NCBI RefSeq assembly: GCF_025154075.1
Contig: NZ_JAOAMU010000001.1
Location: 827,332-891,331 of the forward strand
Reading direction: 5' to 3'
From: Chryseobacterium herbae
Lineage (GTDB): Bacteria; Bacteroidota; Bacteroidia; Flavobacteriales; Weeksellaceae
DNA length: 64,000 nt
Both the position numbers and the translations under genes were made by a program. The notes below the pieces were generated by a model, which did no database searches, was not told the origin of the DNA, and worked only from the letters and a program-made list of their open reading frames with translations. Positions 32,919 through 41,619 of the stretch are shown here, in pieces. Numbering within the stretch: the stretch's first letter is position 1; each line of letters starts with the position of its first letter.

Positions 32919-33689
32919 TTAACTGTATTGGTGAATAAAGTCTGTCGTTCTTTTGAGAACCAGGTCAGGAACTTCCTTGTGCGGTGTATGGCCTGCACCG
33001 GGAATAATATATTTCTCTGCTGTTCCGCTTACCTGAGAAACAGTTTTTTCAACCTGATCCAAAGTCCCGTATTCATCAGCTTCTCCCTGAATAAACAATA
33101 AGGGACACTGGATGTCCTTTAAAAGGTATTCGATAGTCCAGCTTCTGTAGTCTTCACGCGTCCAGGTTTCTGTCCAGGCTTTGAAAAGCATTTCTACTTT
33201 ATCACCGTGGTATTTCTGTAAGCGTTCAGCAAGATTGGTTGTTTTATAGGCATCCCAGGCGTCGTAGACTCCTTTTAGGGTAACTTCTTCTACAAAAATA
33301 TGTCCTGCTTCACAGATCACCGAATTTACCTTCTCCGGATATTTTGCAGCTGTGATCAAGGCAATTGTTCCGCCATCACTGTGTCCGAACAAAACTGCAT
33401 TGTCAATATGAAGCTCAGCAAGCAAATCATTCAGCAGATCGGCTTCCAGTTCCATATAGTTGACGGGTCTTTCGTGAGTGATCATTGGCCCGGATTTCCC
33501 GTAGCCTAACCTGTCATACATCAAAATATTGCAATCTGTTGCTTCAGATAGTTTAACAGGAAAATCTCTCCAAAGCTGGGTACAGCCTAGAGAATCATGC
33601 AGAAAAACGATAACGGGTTTTCCCTCTAATGATTTGCTGCATGCGGTATATAATTTCTGACCTCTTACTTCAATTATTCTCTCTTCCAT
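32919..33689 (-). CDS. Alpha/beta-hydrolase
   Basis: The 256-aa protein has the alpha/beta-hydrolase fold with the nucleophile elbow GHSDGG (Ser), the acid in GEADEYG and the His in GAGHTPHKEVP; the oxyanion region is HDSLGC. It is cytoplasmic (no signal). Substrate is not evident. It lies 15 bp downstream of a nitronate monooxygenase gene on the same strand, so the pair may act together on a small toxic or aromatic substrate, which is inference. Confidence 0.88.
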   Translation of the reverse strand: MEERIIEVRGQKLYTACSKSLEGKPVIVFLHDSLGCTQLWRDFPVKLSEATDCNILMYDRLGYGKSGPMITHERPVNYMELEADLLNDLLAELHIDNAVLFGHSDGGTIALITAAKYPEKVNSVICEAGHIFVEEVTLKGVYDAWDAYKTTNLAERLQKYHGDKVEMLFKAWTETWTREDYRSWTIEYLLKDIQCPLLFIQGEADEYGTLDQVEKTVSQVSGTAEKYIIPGAGHTPHKEVPDLVLKRTTDFIHQYS

Positions 33690-33704
33690 TAATTCATTCC
33701 TCGA

Positions 33705-34694
33705 TTACAACACCGGCACTTTCGCTGCTTCAAATTCTTTTAACAAATTACTGAAAACAGTTTCTACCGGCAGTATATCATTGATTAAAGCGGAAACCTG
33801 CCCTATTTCAAGCTCTCCGTCTTCCATATCACCTTCGAACATTCCGCGTTTTGCTCTTGCGCGACCTAGCGATGCTATTAAAGCCTCTTTATCTCTTCCT
33901 GACTGATAGATGTCTTCCAGTTCGCCAAAGAACTTGTTTTTGACCATCCTTACAGGCGCAAGTTCTTTTAAAGTAAGATGCGTATCACCTTCATTAAGTT
34001 CCGTAATTTTCTTTTTCCAGTTCTCATGAGCGCTGGCTTCCAAAGTAGCTGCAAAGCGTGAACCGATCTGAACACCGTCTGCTCCCAAGATCATAGCTGC
34101 TTTCATCTGTGAGCCTAAAGCAATTCCTCCGGCGGCGATCAATGGTTTGGAAATATGGTTTTTCACGTTGGGAATAAGGCAGAATGTGGTGGTTTCATCT
34201 CTTCCGTTGTGACCGCCGGCTTCAAAGCCTTCTGCTACAACAGCATCTACTCCCGCTTCTTCACATTTTACGGCAAATTTAGTGGAAGATACCACGTGTG
34301 CTACTTTTATTCCTTCTTTCTGAAGGGTTTCTGTATAGGTTTTTGGATTTCCGGCAGACGTAAAAACGATCTTTACGCCTTCTTCAAGGATGATCTGAAT
34401 GATTTCCTCAAGATTGGGATATAACATCGGCACATTCACGCCGAAAGGTTTATCTGTAGCCAGTTTACACTTCTGAATATTTTCTCTTAAGATATCCGGG
34501 TACATACTTCCTGCCCCGATAAGTCCCAATCCGCCACAGTTCGAAACCGCCGAAGCCAGTTTCCATCCTGAGTGCCAGATCATACCGGCCTGGATAATAG
34601 GATATTGTATATTAAAAAGCTCTGTAATTCTATTTTGACTTGTCTGCATTTCCTGAAGTTTTTTTGCTGAATTGAAATCTATAAAATTGCTCAT
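33705..34694 (-). CDS. Nitronate monooxygenase (2-nitropropane dioxygenase type)
   Basis: The ~329-aa FMN enzyme oxidises alkyl nitronates. It has the TIM-barrel motifs of the family: PIIQAGMIW at the N-terminus, NCGGLGLIGAGSM, GVKIVFTSAGNP, AGVDAVVAEGFEAGGHNGR with the catalytic His, PLIAAGGIALG and GADGVQIGSRFAAT binding FMN phosphate. Start Met 34694 (MSNFIDFN) is preferred over the longer frame from 34715. It is followed after 15 bp by an alpha/beta hydrolase gene. Confidence 0.9.
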   Translation of the reverse strand: MSNFIDFNSAKKLQEMQTSQNRITELFNIQYPIIQAGMIWHSGWKLASAVSNCGGLGLIGAGSMYPDILRENIQKCKLATDKPFGVNVPMLYPNLEEIIQIILEEGVKIVFTSAGNPKTYTETLQKEGIKVAHVVSSTKFAVKCEEAGVDAVVAEGFEAGGHNGRDETTTFCLIPNVKNHISKPLIAAGGIALGSQMKAAMILGADGVQIGSRFAATLEASAHENWKKKITELNEGDTHLTLKELAPVRMVKNKFFGELEDIYQSGRDKEALIASLGRARAKRGMFEGDMEDGELEIGQVSALINDILPVETVFSNLLKEFEAAKVPVL

Positions 34695-34744
34695 GCGTAA
34701 AAATACTAAAAACAACGGTTTTCAGTAAGTAAAAAATGGGGAAA

Positions 34745-34860
34745 ATCAATGGAAGTTATGAGTTTCGGGATGCGGGATGCGCGGTTTGAATGTTGAAAAT
34801 AAAAACAGATTTCATGATCAATTCACTTCACACCTCGAAAAACCCGTATCTCGCAACAAG
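34745..34860. repeat. Low-complexity repeat tract between divergent/parallel genes
   Basis: Contains GTTTCGGGATGCGGGATGCGCGG and, inverted, CTCGAAAAACCCGTATCTCGCAAC, the same vocabulary as at 21271, 45731 and 53407. The inverted halves could pair. No ORF is visible. Confidence 0.5.
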
Positions 34861-35364
34861 TTATGGTTTCAATCGATAAGTGCTCAGTACCTCATCGATC
34901 ACCGGGCTTAGGCTCAAAAATTTTCGAGCTAGTGCGCACAGGTCGTTCTGAATATGATCAGGTCTAAGGTCTATCCAGCCTTCCATGAGGGTCAAAGGAC
35001 CGTATTGTACGCTTACATTTTCCCAATTATCCTGATCTTCCGTAAAACGATTTCTAAAGTCTTCTGCAAAGCTTCTGGCCGGTATTTTATAGCCTTTAAG
35101 GTTTCTGAGTTTCAGTGCATGAATGTTATAATACAGTTTTCCTTCACTAACCGATTTTTGATTGACCCAAACTGAAAAAAATATTCTGCCAGGAGCATCC
35201 ATCGGAGATTCGGGAGTACTGGACCATTGGGGTTTGTATATCTTTAATGCAACGGATTCAAGAATGGGGTCTACAGACAGTTGAAGGCCTGCATCATCAA
35301 ATTCTTTTCCGGAAAGCATATTGACTGCCTCCTCAAATCTCTGTATATAAAAATGTTCATCCAT
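34861..35364 (-). CDS. Conserved hypothetical protein (167 aa)
   Basis: I do not recognise this family. The 167-aa protein has no signal peptide or membrane helix, is mildly acidic, and includes an aromatic-rich central part (GRIFFSVWVNQKS, GKLYYNIHALKLRNLKGYKIPARSFAEDFRNRF) and a C-terminal helix ending RKFLSLSPVIDEVLSTYRLKP. Codon use and length look like a real gene, and the start Met follows a short A-rich leader. It is flanked by an unrelated monooxygenase gene and the SurA-like gene (which is on the same strand but has its own terminator between). Confidence 0.65.
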   Translation of the reverse strand: MDEHFYIQRFEEAVNMLSGKEFDDAGLQLSVDPILESVALKIYKPQWSSTPESPMDAPGRIFFSVWVNQKSVSEGKLYYNIHALKLRNLKGYKIPARSFAEDFRNRFTEDQDNWENVSVQYGPLTLMEGWIDLRPDHIQNDLCALARKFLSLSPVIDEVLSTYRLKP

Positions 35365-35408
35365 GTCCTCAAAGTTTTATTTAAATATATAATTTTTTCA
35401 GGAAGAGC

Positions 35409-35439
35409 AAAAAAAAAACCTCCAGAAATTCTGAAGGTT
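35409..35439 (-). terminator. Terminator of the SurA-like gene
   Basis: Minus-strand AACCTTCAGA pairs with TCTGGAGGTT (10 bp, one wobble) and is followed by ten T residues. It lies 7 bp after the stop at 35446. Confidence 0.92.
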
Positions 35440-35445
35440 TAGTAT

Positions 35446-36810
35446 TTATTTTTTGATTGATTCTTTTTTCCAGTTGGCTTTGAATTTACAGTTATCATAG
35501 CGTCCGTCAATCGATATAAAGGTTGTCGGTAGCTGAGCGTTGACAAACTTTTCAATCATTTCATTACGCTTTTTGTTCAGCGCCATCTGCTTGATTCTGT
35601 TATAATCCGTTTCCATTGTGATCTGGTGAGCAGGAATCACATCTTCCTGTTTGATCATCTTTACAACTTTTCTTTTGTTGTCCTCATCCTCGAAAGCAGC
35701 TGTCATATCTCCTTTGTTCAGACCAGCCAGTTCATAGCTGATAGATCCCGGAATACTTTCTCTTTCAATTTTATCAGAACCGTCTGCTCCTGCAATAATT
35801 CCTGCATTGAACTTCGTCTTCTTATCGTCTGAAAACCTATAAGCAGCATCTTTAAATGTCATCTTACCATCAAGGATAAGACCTTTGATACTGTCCAGTT
35901 TAGCTTTTGCCGTTTTGATCTCATCATCTGTAGGTGTAGCCTTTAAAAGAATGTGTCTTGCATCATACACTTTTCCTGATTTTTTGATCAGCTGTACAAT
36001 ATGGTACCCGAATTCAGATTCAATAGGATCTGAGATCTCATTTTCCTGAAGGTTCAAGGCAGCCGCTTCAAATGGCTTCACCATCTGTCCTTTATAGATG
36101 TTCTTGTACAATCCTCCGTTGGCAGCAGATCCTTCATCTTCAGAATAGATTCTTGCCTGGCTTTCGAACGTTTCTCCACCGGCAATATCCTGCTTGATTT
36201 TCTTTAACCTTTTGATAAGATCTTCCTTGTGAGCTTCTGTAAGCTTAGGATACATCATAATCTGCGCTAAAGAAATTTCATCTTTTACTTCAGGAAGCTG
36301 CATTTTATACAGGTTATAGAAGTCTGTAACTTCATTTGGCGTTACGTCTGCTTTTTCAGTAATACGCTGATACTTAGCCTGTCCGTAATATTGATCGATG
36401 TCTATCTTTTCGATAGCATTTTTCATTTCAAATCCGTTTCTGAATTTATATGCAACAAGCATGGTTTTTTCATCCGGGAACTGAGAAAGTAACTGACGGT
36501 ATTTTGCGTTGGCCTGCTCTTTAATAGCAGCAGAACGGTTTTCAATCAATGTATCTTTTTTGGCTTCGTATACAAGAAGCTTGTTGCTGATCAGGTTTTC
36601 AAGGAACTCACATTTGTCAGTTTCAGAGGCTCCCTGCTGTTTGGCATAATTCATCTGCTCATTCACATCCGATTCCAAAACAATTTCATCACCGATAACA
36701 GCAGCAATACCATCCACTAATTCTCCCGGTTTAAGCTGAGCATTCATGTTTGAAGAGAATATCATCATGAAAATCCCAAGAAGAAAAGTGATTTTTAGTT
36801 TATTTGTCAT
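35446..36810 (-). CDS. SurA-like periplasmic peptidylprolyl isomerase
   Basis: The 454-aa protein has a signal peptide (MTNKLKITFLLGIFMMIFSSNMNAQ), an N-terminal SurA-type chaperone domain (GIAAVIGDEIVLESDVNEQM...LLVYEAKKDTL) and two parvulin (PpiC-type) domains, about 176-275 (EISLAQIMMYPK ... EFGYHIVQL) and 285-385 (YDARHILLKATP ... ). The second lacks part of the usual active-site core. Such proteins chaperone outer-membrane beta-barrels; in Bacteroidetes they serve the many SusC/D-like and Por secretion barrels. It is followed after 7 bp by a strong terminator. Confidence 0.9.
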   Translation of the reverse strand: MTNKLKITFLLGIFMMIFSSNMNAQLKPGELVDGIAAVIGDEIVLESDVNEQMNYAKQQGASETDKCEFLENLISNKLLVYEAKKDTLIENRSAAIKEQANAKYRQLLSQFPDEKTMLVAYKFRNGFEMKNAIEKIDIDQYYGQAKYQRITEKADVTPNEVTDFYNLYKMQLPEVKDEISLAQIMMYPKLTEAHKEDLIKRLKKIKQDIAGGETFESQARIYSEDEGSAANGGLYKNIYKGQMVKPFEAAALNLQENEISDPIESEFGYHIVQLIKKSGKVYDARHILLKATPTDDEIKTAKAKLDSIKGLILDGKMTFKDAAYRFSDDKKTKFNAGIIAGADGSDKIERESIPGSISYELAGLNKGDMTAAFEDEDNKRKVVKMIKQEDVIPAHQITMETDYNRIKQMALNKKRNEMIEKFVNAQLPTTFISIDGRYDNCKFKANWKKESIKK

Positions 36811-36897
36811 TTTACTATTTTAAACAAGTTGCAAATTTAGAATTCTTAACGAATTAGTCTAAATATTTTATTATAAATATTTCTTAAAAAGACTTAT

Positions 36898-37821
36898 TTA
36901 TTGCAGTTCGACATTGAATGTCGTTAATTCTTTAAATTGTCTCAATCTTTCGAACATATCAGATTCGGTAACTTCCTCAATTCTTTCTGTTCCGAATTTC
37001 TCAACAGTGAATGAAGCCATCGCTGAACCTACGATTAAAGCAGACTTCATGGTTTCGAAATCTACTTTTCCTTTTTTAGCAAGATAAGCTGCAAAACCTC
37101 CTGCAAAAGTATCTCCCGCTCCGGTAGGATCGAAAACGTCTTCCAATGGAAGTGCAGGAATAGCAAATACTTTATTGTCGTGGAAAAGTAAAGCGCCGTG
37201 CTCCCCTTTCTTGATGATCACATAGTCAGGACCCATTGTATGGATCTTTTTAGCTGCTTTTACCAGAGAATACTCTCCTGAAAGCTGTCTTGCCTCTTCA
37301 TCATTGATCGTAATAACGTCTGTTTTAGCGATCATATCCATTAAGATATCCCAAGCTGAATCCATCCAGAAGTTCATGGTATCCAGGATCACCAGTTTAG
37401 GACGCTTGTTCATTTTTTCCAATACAGATAACTGAACTCCAGGGTGTAGGTTACCTAGTAAAAGGATCTCTGAATCCTGCATAGAATCAGGAATTTTAGG
37501 ATCGAAGTTCTCTAAAACGTTCACTTCTGTAACCAAAGTATCCCTGGTATTCAAATCATTGTGGTATTTTCCGGACCAGAAGAATGTTTTTCCTTCTTTT
37601 ACGATCTCGATTCCTTCAATATTTACATTTCTGTCTGTGAACATATCAAGGTGCTCCTGTGGGAAATCTCCTCCAACAACAGAAACAATACCAGATTTAA
37701 CGCCTAAAATAGAAGAAGTGATGCTGATATAAGTGGCTGCACCTCCTAAAATTTTGTCAGTTTTACCAAATGGTGTTTCGATTGCATCAAATGCAACGCT
37801 TCCTACAACTAAAAGTTTCAT
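36898..37821 (-). CDS. PfkB-family carbohydrate kinase
   Basis: The 307-aa kinase has LGGAATYISI near residue 26 and the catalytic DPTGAGDTFAGGF near residue 236, with TINDEEARQLSG and IIKKGEHGALLF in between. N-terminal MKLLVVGSVAFDAIETPFG is like adenosine or ribokinase-type members, but the sugar/nucleoside is not predictable. It is transcribed downstream of gldD with a 27-bp gap, in an operon with MutY, which does not reveal its substrate. Confidence 0.87.
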   Translation of the reverse strand: MKLLVVGSVAFDAIETPFGKTDKILGGAATYISITSSILGVKSGIVSVVGGDFPQEHLDMFTDRNVNIEGIEIVKEGKTFFWSGKYHNDLNTRDTLVTEVNVLENFDPKIPDSMQDSEILLLGNLHPGVQLSVLEKMNKRPKLVILDTMNFWMDSAWDILMDMIAKTDVITINDEEARQLSGEYSLVKAAKKIHTMGPDYVIIKKGEHGALLFHDNKVFAIPALPLEDVFDPTGAGDTFAGGFAAYLAKKGKVDFETMKSALIVGSAMASFTVEKFGTERIEEVTESDMFERLRQFKELTTFNVELQ

Positions 37822-37848
37822 ATATTTTTCAATGTATTTTAAAGTCTA

Positions 37849-38406
37849 TTATTTTTTCCATTCAAATGTGTCCAGCAGGTGTTTCATATCGTTTTTGATA
37901 TAGTTTACTGCAGGGCCCAAAGAGTCCGGTTTCGGTCTTGTATTAAAGTATAAATAAGCAGTTACGAAGTGTTTCGTACTGTCTGTAATGTAAAATTGAA
38001 GATTGGACGCGGTTTGTCCTTTCAGTTCATAGAAATTCCCATATACCTTTTTATCAGGGTATTCAAATGATTTGGTATCTATAGAACTCGCTTTGATGGT
38101 ATGCTCATAGACCATTTTCTCGGTTTCCTTGATATGGTCTGCAAAATCATTCTGTATCGGATAATACGTCACAAAAAGTTTGGCTTTCATTTTCGGGTAG
38201 TTGATGTAATACCAGCAAGGCTTTTTGCCATCGGTAATCGATGCAAAATCTGAATATTCGAAAGTGTAAGCACAGTTATTTTCAAACTTATGATAATTCG
38301 GAGCCGGATACTCAAGACGAAGCTCGCCATAAGGTTTTGGAACATGATCTTTTCCGCACGAAATTAAAAGCAGTGATACAAAAATAAAAATGACGTTTTT
38401 AATCAT
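37849..38406 (-). CDS. gldD: Gliding-motility lipoprotein GldD
   Basis: GldD is required for gliding motility and type IX secretion function in Flavobacterium, though its exact role is unclear. The ~185-aa protein has a lipoprotein signal (FVSLLLISCG), then the family start PKPYGELRLEYPAPNYHKFE, ENNCAYTFEYSDFA, and the conserved C-terminal FYITDSTKHFVTAYLYFNTRPKPDSL. Start Met 38406 directly begins the signal peptide. In Flavobacterium gldD is associated with mutY, ssb and gldE; here it follows mutY directly with a 44-bp gap and precedes a PfkB kinase gene. Confidence 0.93.
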   Translation of the reverse strand: MIKNVIFIFVSLLLISCGKDHVPKPYGELRLEYPAPNYHKFENNCAYTFEYSDFASITDGKKPCWYYINYPKMKAKLFVTYYPIQNDFADHIKETEKMVYEHTIKASSIDTKSFEYPDKKVYGNFYELKGQTASNLQFYITDSTKHFVTAYLYFNTRPKPDSLGPAVNYIKNDMKHLLDTFEWKK

Positions 38407-38450
38407 TTTGCAAAAGTACAAATTAGATTTCAGATTTTGGGAGACAAATT

Positions 38451-39485
38451 TCAGTCTTTCAGTGAGTTTTGGATGTAGTTTTCCAAAGGCTTGGGAAAAG
38501 ATTTATCATGAGAGGCTTCAAAGTCTGTAATGATGTATTGATTTTCTGCGATAAAGCTGTTCCAGACTGTCTCAGAATCTACTTCAACGTTTGAAATTTC
38601 AATGGTTAGATTCTTATGGGTGAGCTTATGGGTAACTGTTTTTACGTTCCTGATAAATGGCTCAAGGTCTGGAGAAATCGCCGGCGGAAATTCAAATAAT
38701 TTCTTCCAGATAAAATCATCTTTCCTCTGCTGGATTAAAAACTGACCGTTTCTGTGTACAAAATAGTAGCTCAGAGCTAAATCTTCAGTTTTTACTTTCT
38801 TAGTTTTTACAGGATAATCTGATGTTTTTTCAAGAGAAAATGCAAGACAGTCATCATTGACCGGACATTCGCCACAGAGTGGATTTTTAGGTTTACAGAT
38901 CTCTGAACCCAGATCCATCATTGCCTGGTTAAAATCACCTACATGATCCGGCATCACCAATTCCGCCAGTTGCGAGAAATAGGAAAAAGCCCTGGAATTG
39001 GAAATATCAAAGTCATCAGCAAAAACACGGCTTAACACTCTGTAAAAATTACCATCCACAGCCGGCATTCTGCCACCAAAGCAGATGCTTGATACGGCAG
39101 CGGCGGTGTACTTCCCTACTCCTTTTAATTTCAGAATTTCATCATATTCCGCAGGGAAAGAGCCATGATAATCATTCATGATCTGTTGTGACGCTTTATG
39201 GATATTGATGGCTCTGGAATAATACCCAAGCCCCTTCCAGTAAAGCAATACTTCATTTTCCTCAGCATCAGCCAGCGTTTTTACATCCGGAAATCTTTTA
39301 ATGAAATTATTATAGTGATTCAGTCCCTGACTGATCCTGGTCTGTTGAAAGACAATTTCGCAGATCCATATTTTATAAGGGTCTTTTGTCTGTCTGAAAG
39401 GCAGATCCCTTGCATTTTTTCCGTACCAGCTCAGTAATTTATTTCCAATATGGCGAAAATCTGAACTTCTATTATCTCTTTCCAA
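38451..39485 (-). CDS. mutY: A/G-specific adenine glycosylase MutY
   Basis: MutY removes adenine mispaired with 8-oxoguanine. The 344-aa protein has the active-site-helix region (WICEIVFQQTRISQ with Glu), the helix-hairpin-helix LKGVGKYTAAAVSSICF, catalytic Asp in PAVDGNFYRVLSRVF, the [4Fe-4S] cluster C-x6-C-x2-C-x5-C (CKPKNPLCGECPVNDDC) and a C-terminal NUDIX-like 8-oxoG recognition domain (LIQQRKDDFIWKKLFEFP). Variant FQQTR for LQQTQ is common in this phylum. It is upstream of gldD in the same direction. Confidence 0.95.
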   Translation of the reverse strand: MERDNRSSDFRHIGNKLLSWYGKNARDLPFRQTKDPYKIWICEIVFQQTRISQGLNHYNNFIKRFPDVKTLADAEENEVLLYWKGLGYYSRAINIHKASQQIMNDYHGSFPAEYDEILKLKGVGKYTAAAVSSICFGGRMPAVDGNFYRVLSRVFADDFDISNSRAFSYFSQLAELVMPDHVGDFNQAMMDLGSEICKPKNPLCGECPVNDDCLAFSLEKTSDYPVKTKKVKTEDLALSYYFVHRNGQFLIQQRKDDFIWKKLFEFPPAISPDLEPFIRNVKTVTHKLTHKNLTIEISNVEVDSETVWNSFIAENQYIITDFEASHDKSFPKPLENYIQNSLKD

Positions 39486-39541
39486 AAACCTTTTTCTGTT
39501 TAATATGATTTGAAGGAATTTTCAGTCAGCATCTTTATTTA

Positions 39542-39633
39542 ATGCTTCGACTCCGCTCAGCATGACAGCTCTAATACTCCCTGTCTTCTATCAGAATGAC
39601 TGCAAATTATCATGCTGAGCGAAGTCGAAGCAT
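39542..39633. repeat. Inverted repeat of 24-bp arms (CTTCGACTCCGCTCAG core)
   Basis: ATGCTTCGACTCCGCTCAGCATGA (39542-39565) and its inverted copy (39610-39633) differ at one position, separated by 44 bp. The same core occurs at 12277. This is the typical cttcgact-cgctcag dispersed palindrome of flavobacterial intergenic DNA; it may form a large hairpin. Confidence 0.8.
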
Positions 39634-39697
39634 CTTTGTAATTCTATTAATTAACAAAAATATAACTGACCAAAATTCCCGGTCTGCAAAGATAAAA

Positions 39698-40171
39698 TTA
39701 ATTATCCTTTTTAACAGTGTAAACCGGAGCAGCTTTCAGCCACTCATATTTAAGGTTTCTTTCTTCGGCGATAAAACGGTAGCCGTCCAGTTTTTTCAGA
39801 TAGAGATATATCGAATCATTTTTAAGCTTGAGTCTCTGATGGGAAAGGAACATAAAAGGATAATCCATTACCGAATCTCTAACTGTTTTCATTATTTTTC
39901 CGGATTTTACTTTATAGAGAAAAAATGCTTTTCCTCTTCCTTTTGAGCTATCAGCAAGTTTTACATTTGAGCTTGCAATAACGAGTTCGCTGCCGTCAAA
40001 GCATTCTTCACGGTCCATTATATAAGCTTTTCCCTGCTGGTATTCATCTTTAAAAAGATCTACCTCATAATGATCCGGCTGCTGGTATTTTTTTTCACAT
40101 CCAGACAATACAATCAGCAGGAGTACAGGTAGGAAGAAGCTTAAACTTTTTTTGATCACATTAATTTTCAT
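39698..40171 (-). CDS. Lipoprotein, function unknown
   Basis: The ~157-aa protein has a lipobox (LLLIVLSGCEKK) after MKINVIKKSLSFF. The mature part is a single soluble domain (VDLFKDEYQQGKAYIMDREECFDGSELVIASS...) with no motif I recognise. Start at 40171 begins the signal peptide; the longer frame from 40264 would run through the terminator of tssC. It lies next to tssC/tssB but behind a terminator, so co-operation with the T6SS is possible, not shown. Confidence 0.72.
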   Translation of the reverse strand: MKINVIKKSLSFFLPVLLLIVLSGCEKKYQQPDHYEVDLFKDEYQQGKAYIMDREECFDGSELVIASSNVKLADSSKGRGKAFFLYKVKSGKIMKTVRDSVMDYPFMFLSHQRLKLKNDSIYLYLKKLDGYRFIAEERNLKYEWLKAAPVYTVKKDN

Positions 40172-40184
40172 ATGAATTGGCAGT

Positions 40185-40214
40185 AAAAAACCGATGTACT
40201 CATGCATCGGTTTT
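40185..40214 (-). terminator. Terminator of the tssBC operon
   Basis: On the minus strand AAAACCGATG pairs perfectly with CATCGGTTTT (8-nt loop) and is followed by further T residues. It lies 23 bp after the tssC stop. Confidence 0.88.
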
Positions 40215-40236
40215 ATTATTTTAAATTGGGTTCTTA

Positions 40237-41598
40237 TTATTCCTGAGTATATTGTGCATCCCATTCGTTGCCATCATCTCCTTTGTGTCCGTCTAGTTTA
40301 ATAACGAAACTTTTTGTAGGGAAATAAGGGGTCATACGGATATCCAGCCATACTCTGTCTTTATTGACTCTGTCCTGCTCGAAACGAACAATTTTGAACT
40401 TTTCAATCAACTTGTCCGGACCTTTGATATTGTCAAGGAATGTTACGATCTGTCTTCTCAAATCGTCCTCATTCTTAGCATTCCAGTTTTCGAACGCTCT
40501 TCTGTTCAGGAAGTCCAGTAAAACTTTAGTTACATAGTCGAATACACGAACTACAGAATACGTCTGAAGACCAATGTTATCTCCTGTAAATAATGTTTTA
40601 GCAGAGAATGCCATGATCTTTCCATATTCGTTCACCATTGGAACCAGACCCATTTTTTCCAACTGAGAAATTTCACTTTTCTTCAATTCGAATTTTACAG
40701 CGTCTACTTCGTTGATGTTACCGTGTTTTTTACCTGCTGCCACCTGAGACATCAGTGTTTTATGGATTTTTCCTGCCAATGAAGTGGAAGGTGGAAGCTC
40801 TACGTTGTCTTCTTCTCCTACTTCTTCAGCTCTTCCTCTACCTACAAGCCAGTTACACGTCATAATAACGTTACTTCTGTGAAGCTCGCCACCCGTAAGG
40901 TTTGCAGAGTGGAATAAGTCTACTACGTCATCCGGCTTATCCAGATTGGCGAAGTCGGTCACCATCATTACTTTGTTCTCGTTACAGATCTTAGCCCATT
41001 TTTCAATGACTTTGTTAGAACCTAAATATCCAGGTATTGCCAGGATAGAGTAGTTATCTCTAAGATCCAAACGGTCGTAATAATTTTTGAATTCGTTGGA
41101 AATAGCATCGATAAATAAAGGATTATCGAGATCTGAAACCTGTTCAAGGCTTGCGTTCACGATGCTTACGTTGTCCACTTTGTCCAGTTCTGTGTTTTTG
41201 TAGAATTGGGCTACAGTTCTGTAGTTGGTTTCCAACATACGTACTGCGTCTAGTGTATTTTTTAAGTTTGTTTTTAGGTTTTGATCCGCTGACTGCGCTT
41301 TGGATTTGCAGGTATCTGCCATTTTATCTGCAGATTCGTTTCCTTCCAAAAGACTTACCCAAAGGTTTAATTTTTGAGCTAGTTCTTTTCTTTCATCGGT
41401 TTTATTGCTGTCCGTCAGGAAAATTTCTTTCCTGGCTTTTCTTGTAGGGTTCATATTGGCGATACCGTCTACAACGGATTCAACAAAGCCAAACCCTCCT
41501 ATTTTATTAAGCTCTGCAAGCGGGTTGCCTTTCGGCTGCCCTGACTGTTGCTGCTGACCCTGCTGTTGGCTTTCTTGTGCCTGTAATTTGCTATCCAT
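40237..41598 (-). CDS. tssC: Type VI secretion contractile sheath large subunit TssC (subtype iii, DUF5458)
   Basis: The 453-aa protein is the Bacteroidetes (T6SS-iii) TssC: Gln-rich N-terminus, NPLAELNKIGGFGFVESVVDGIANMNPTRKAR, VSNLDNPLFIDAISNEFKNYYDR-like core, and the C-terminal FPTKSFVIKLDGHKG. It assembles with TssB into the contractile sheath around the Hcp tube. It lies 21 bp downstream of tssB and ends at a strong terminator. In well-studied Bacteroidetes loci more T6SS genes (hcp, tssK, tssF, tssG, clpV, tssO-R) surround tssBC, but none is in this window, so the locus is either split or the rest lies elsewhere. Confidence 0.93.
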   Translation of the reverse strand: MDSKLQAQESQQQGQQQQSGQPKGNPLAELNKIGGFGFVESVVDGIANMNPTRKARKEIFLTDSNKTDERKELAQKLNLWVSLLEGNESADKMADTCKSKAQSADQNLKTNLKNTLDAVRMLETNYRTVAQFYKNTELDKVDNVSIVNASLEQVSDLDNPLFIDAISNEFKNYYDRLDLRDNYSILAIPGYLGSNKVIEKWAKICNENKVMMVTDFANLDKPDDVVDLFHSANLTGGELHRSNVIMTCNWLVGRGRAEEVGEEDNVELPPSTSLAGKIHKTLMSQVAAGKKHGNINEVDAVKFELKKSEISQLEKMGLVPMVNEYGKIMAFSAKTLFTGDNIGLQTYSVVRVFDYVTKVLLDFLNRRAFENWNAKNEDDLRRQIVTFLDNIKGPDKLIEKFKIVRFEQDRVNKDRVWLDIRMTPYFPTKSFVIKLDGHKGDDGNEWDAQYTQE

Positions 41599-41619
41599 GA
41601 TTTGATTTAGTGTAAATAA

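Noticed and set aside
39596..39946. Plus ORF of 116 aa opposite the small lipoprotein
   Set aside because: Overlaps the inverted repeat and runs antisense to the lipoprotein gene; composition is of shadow type.
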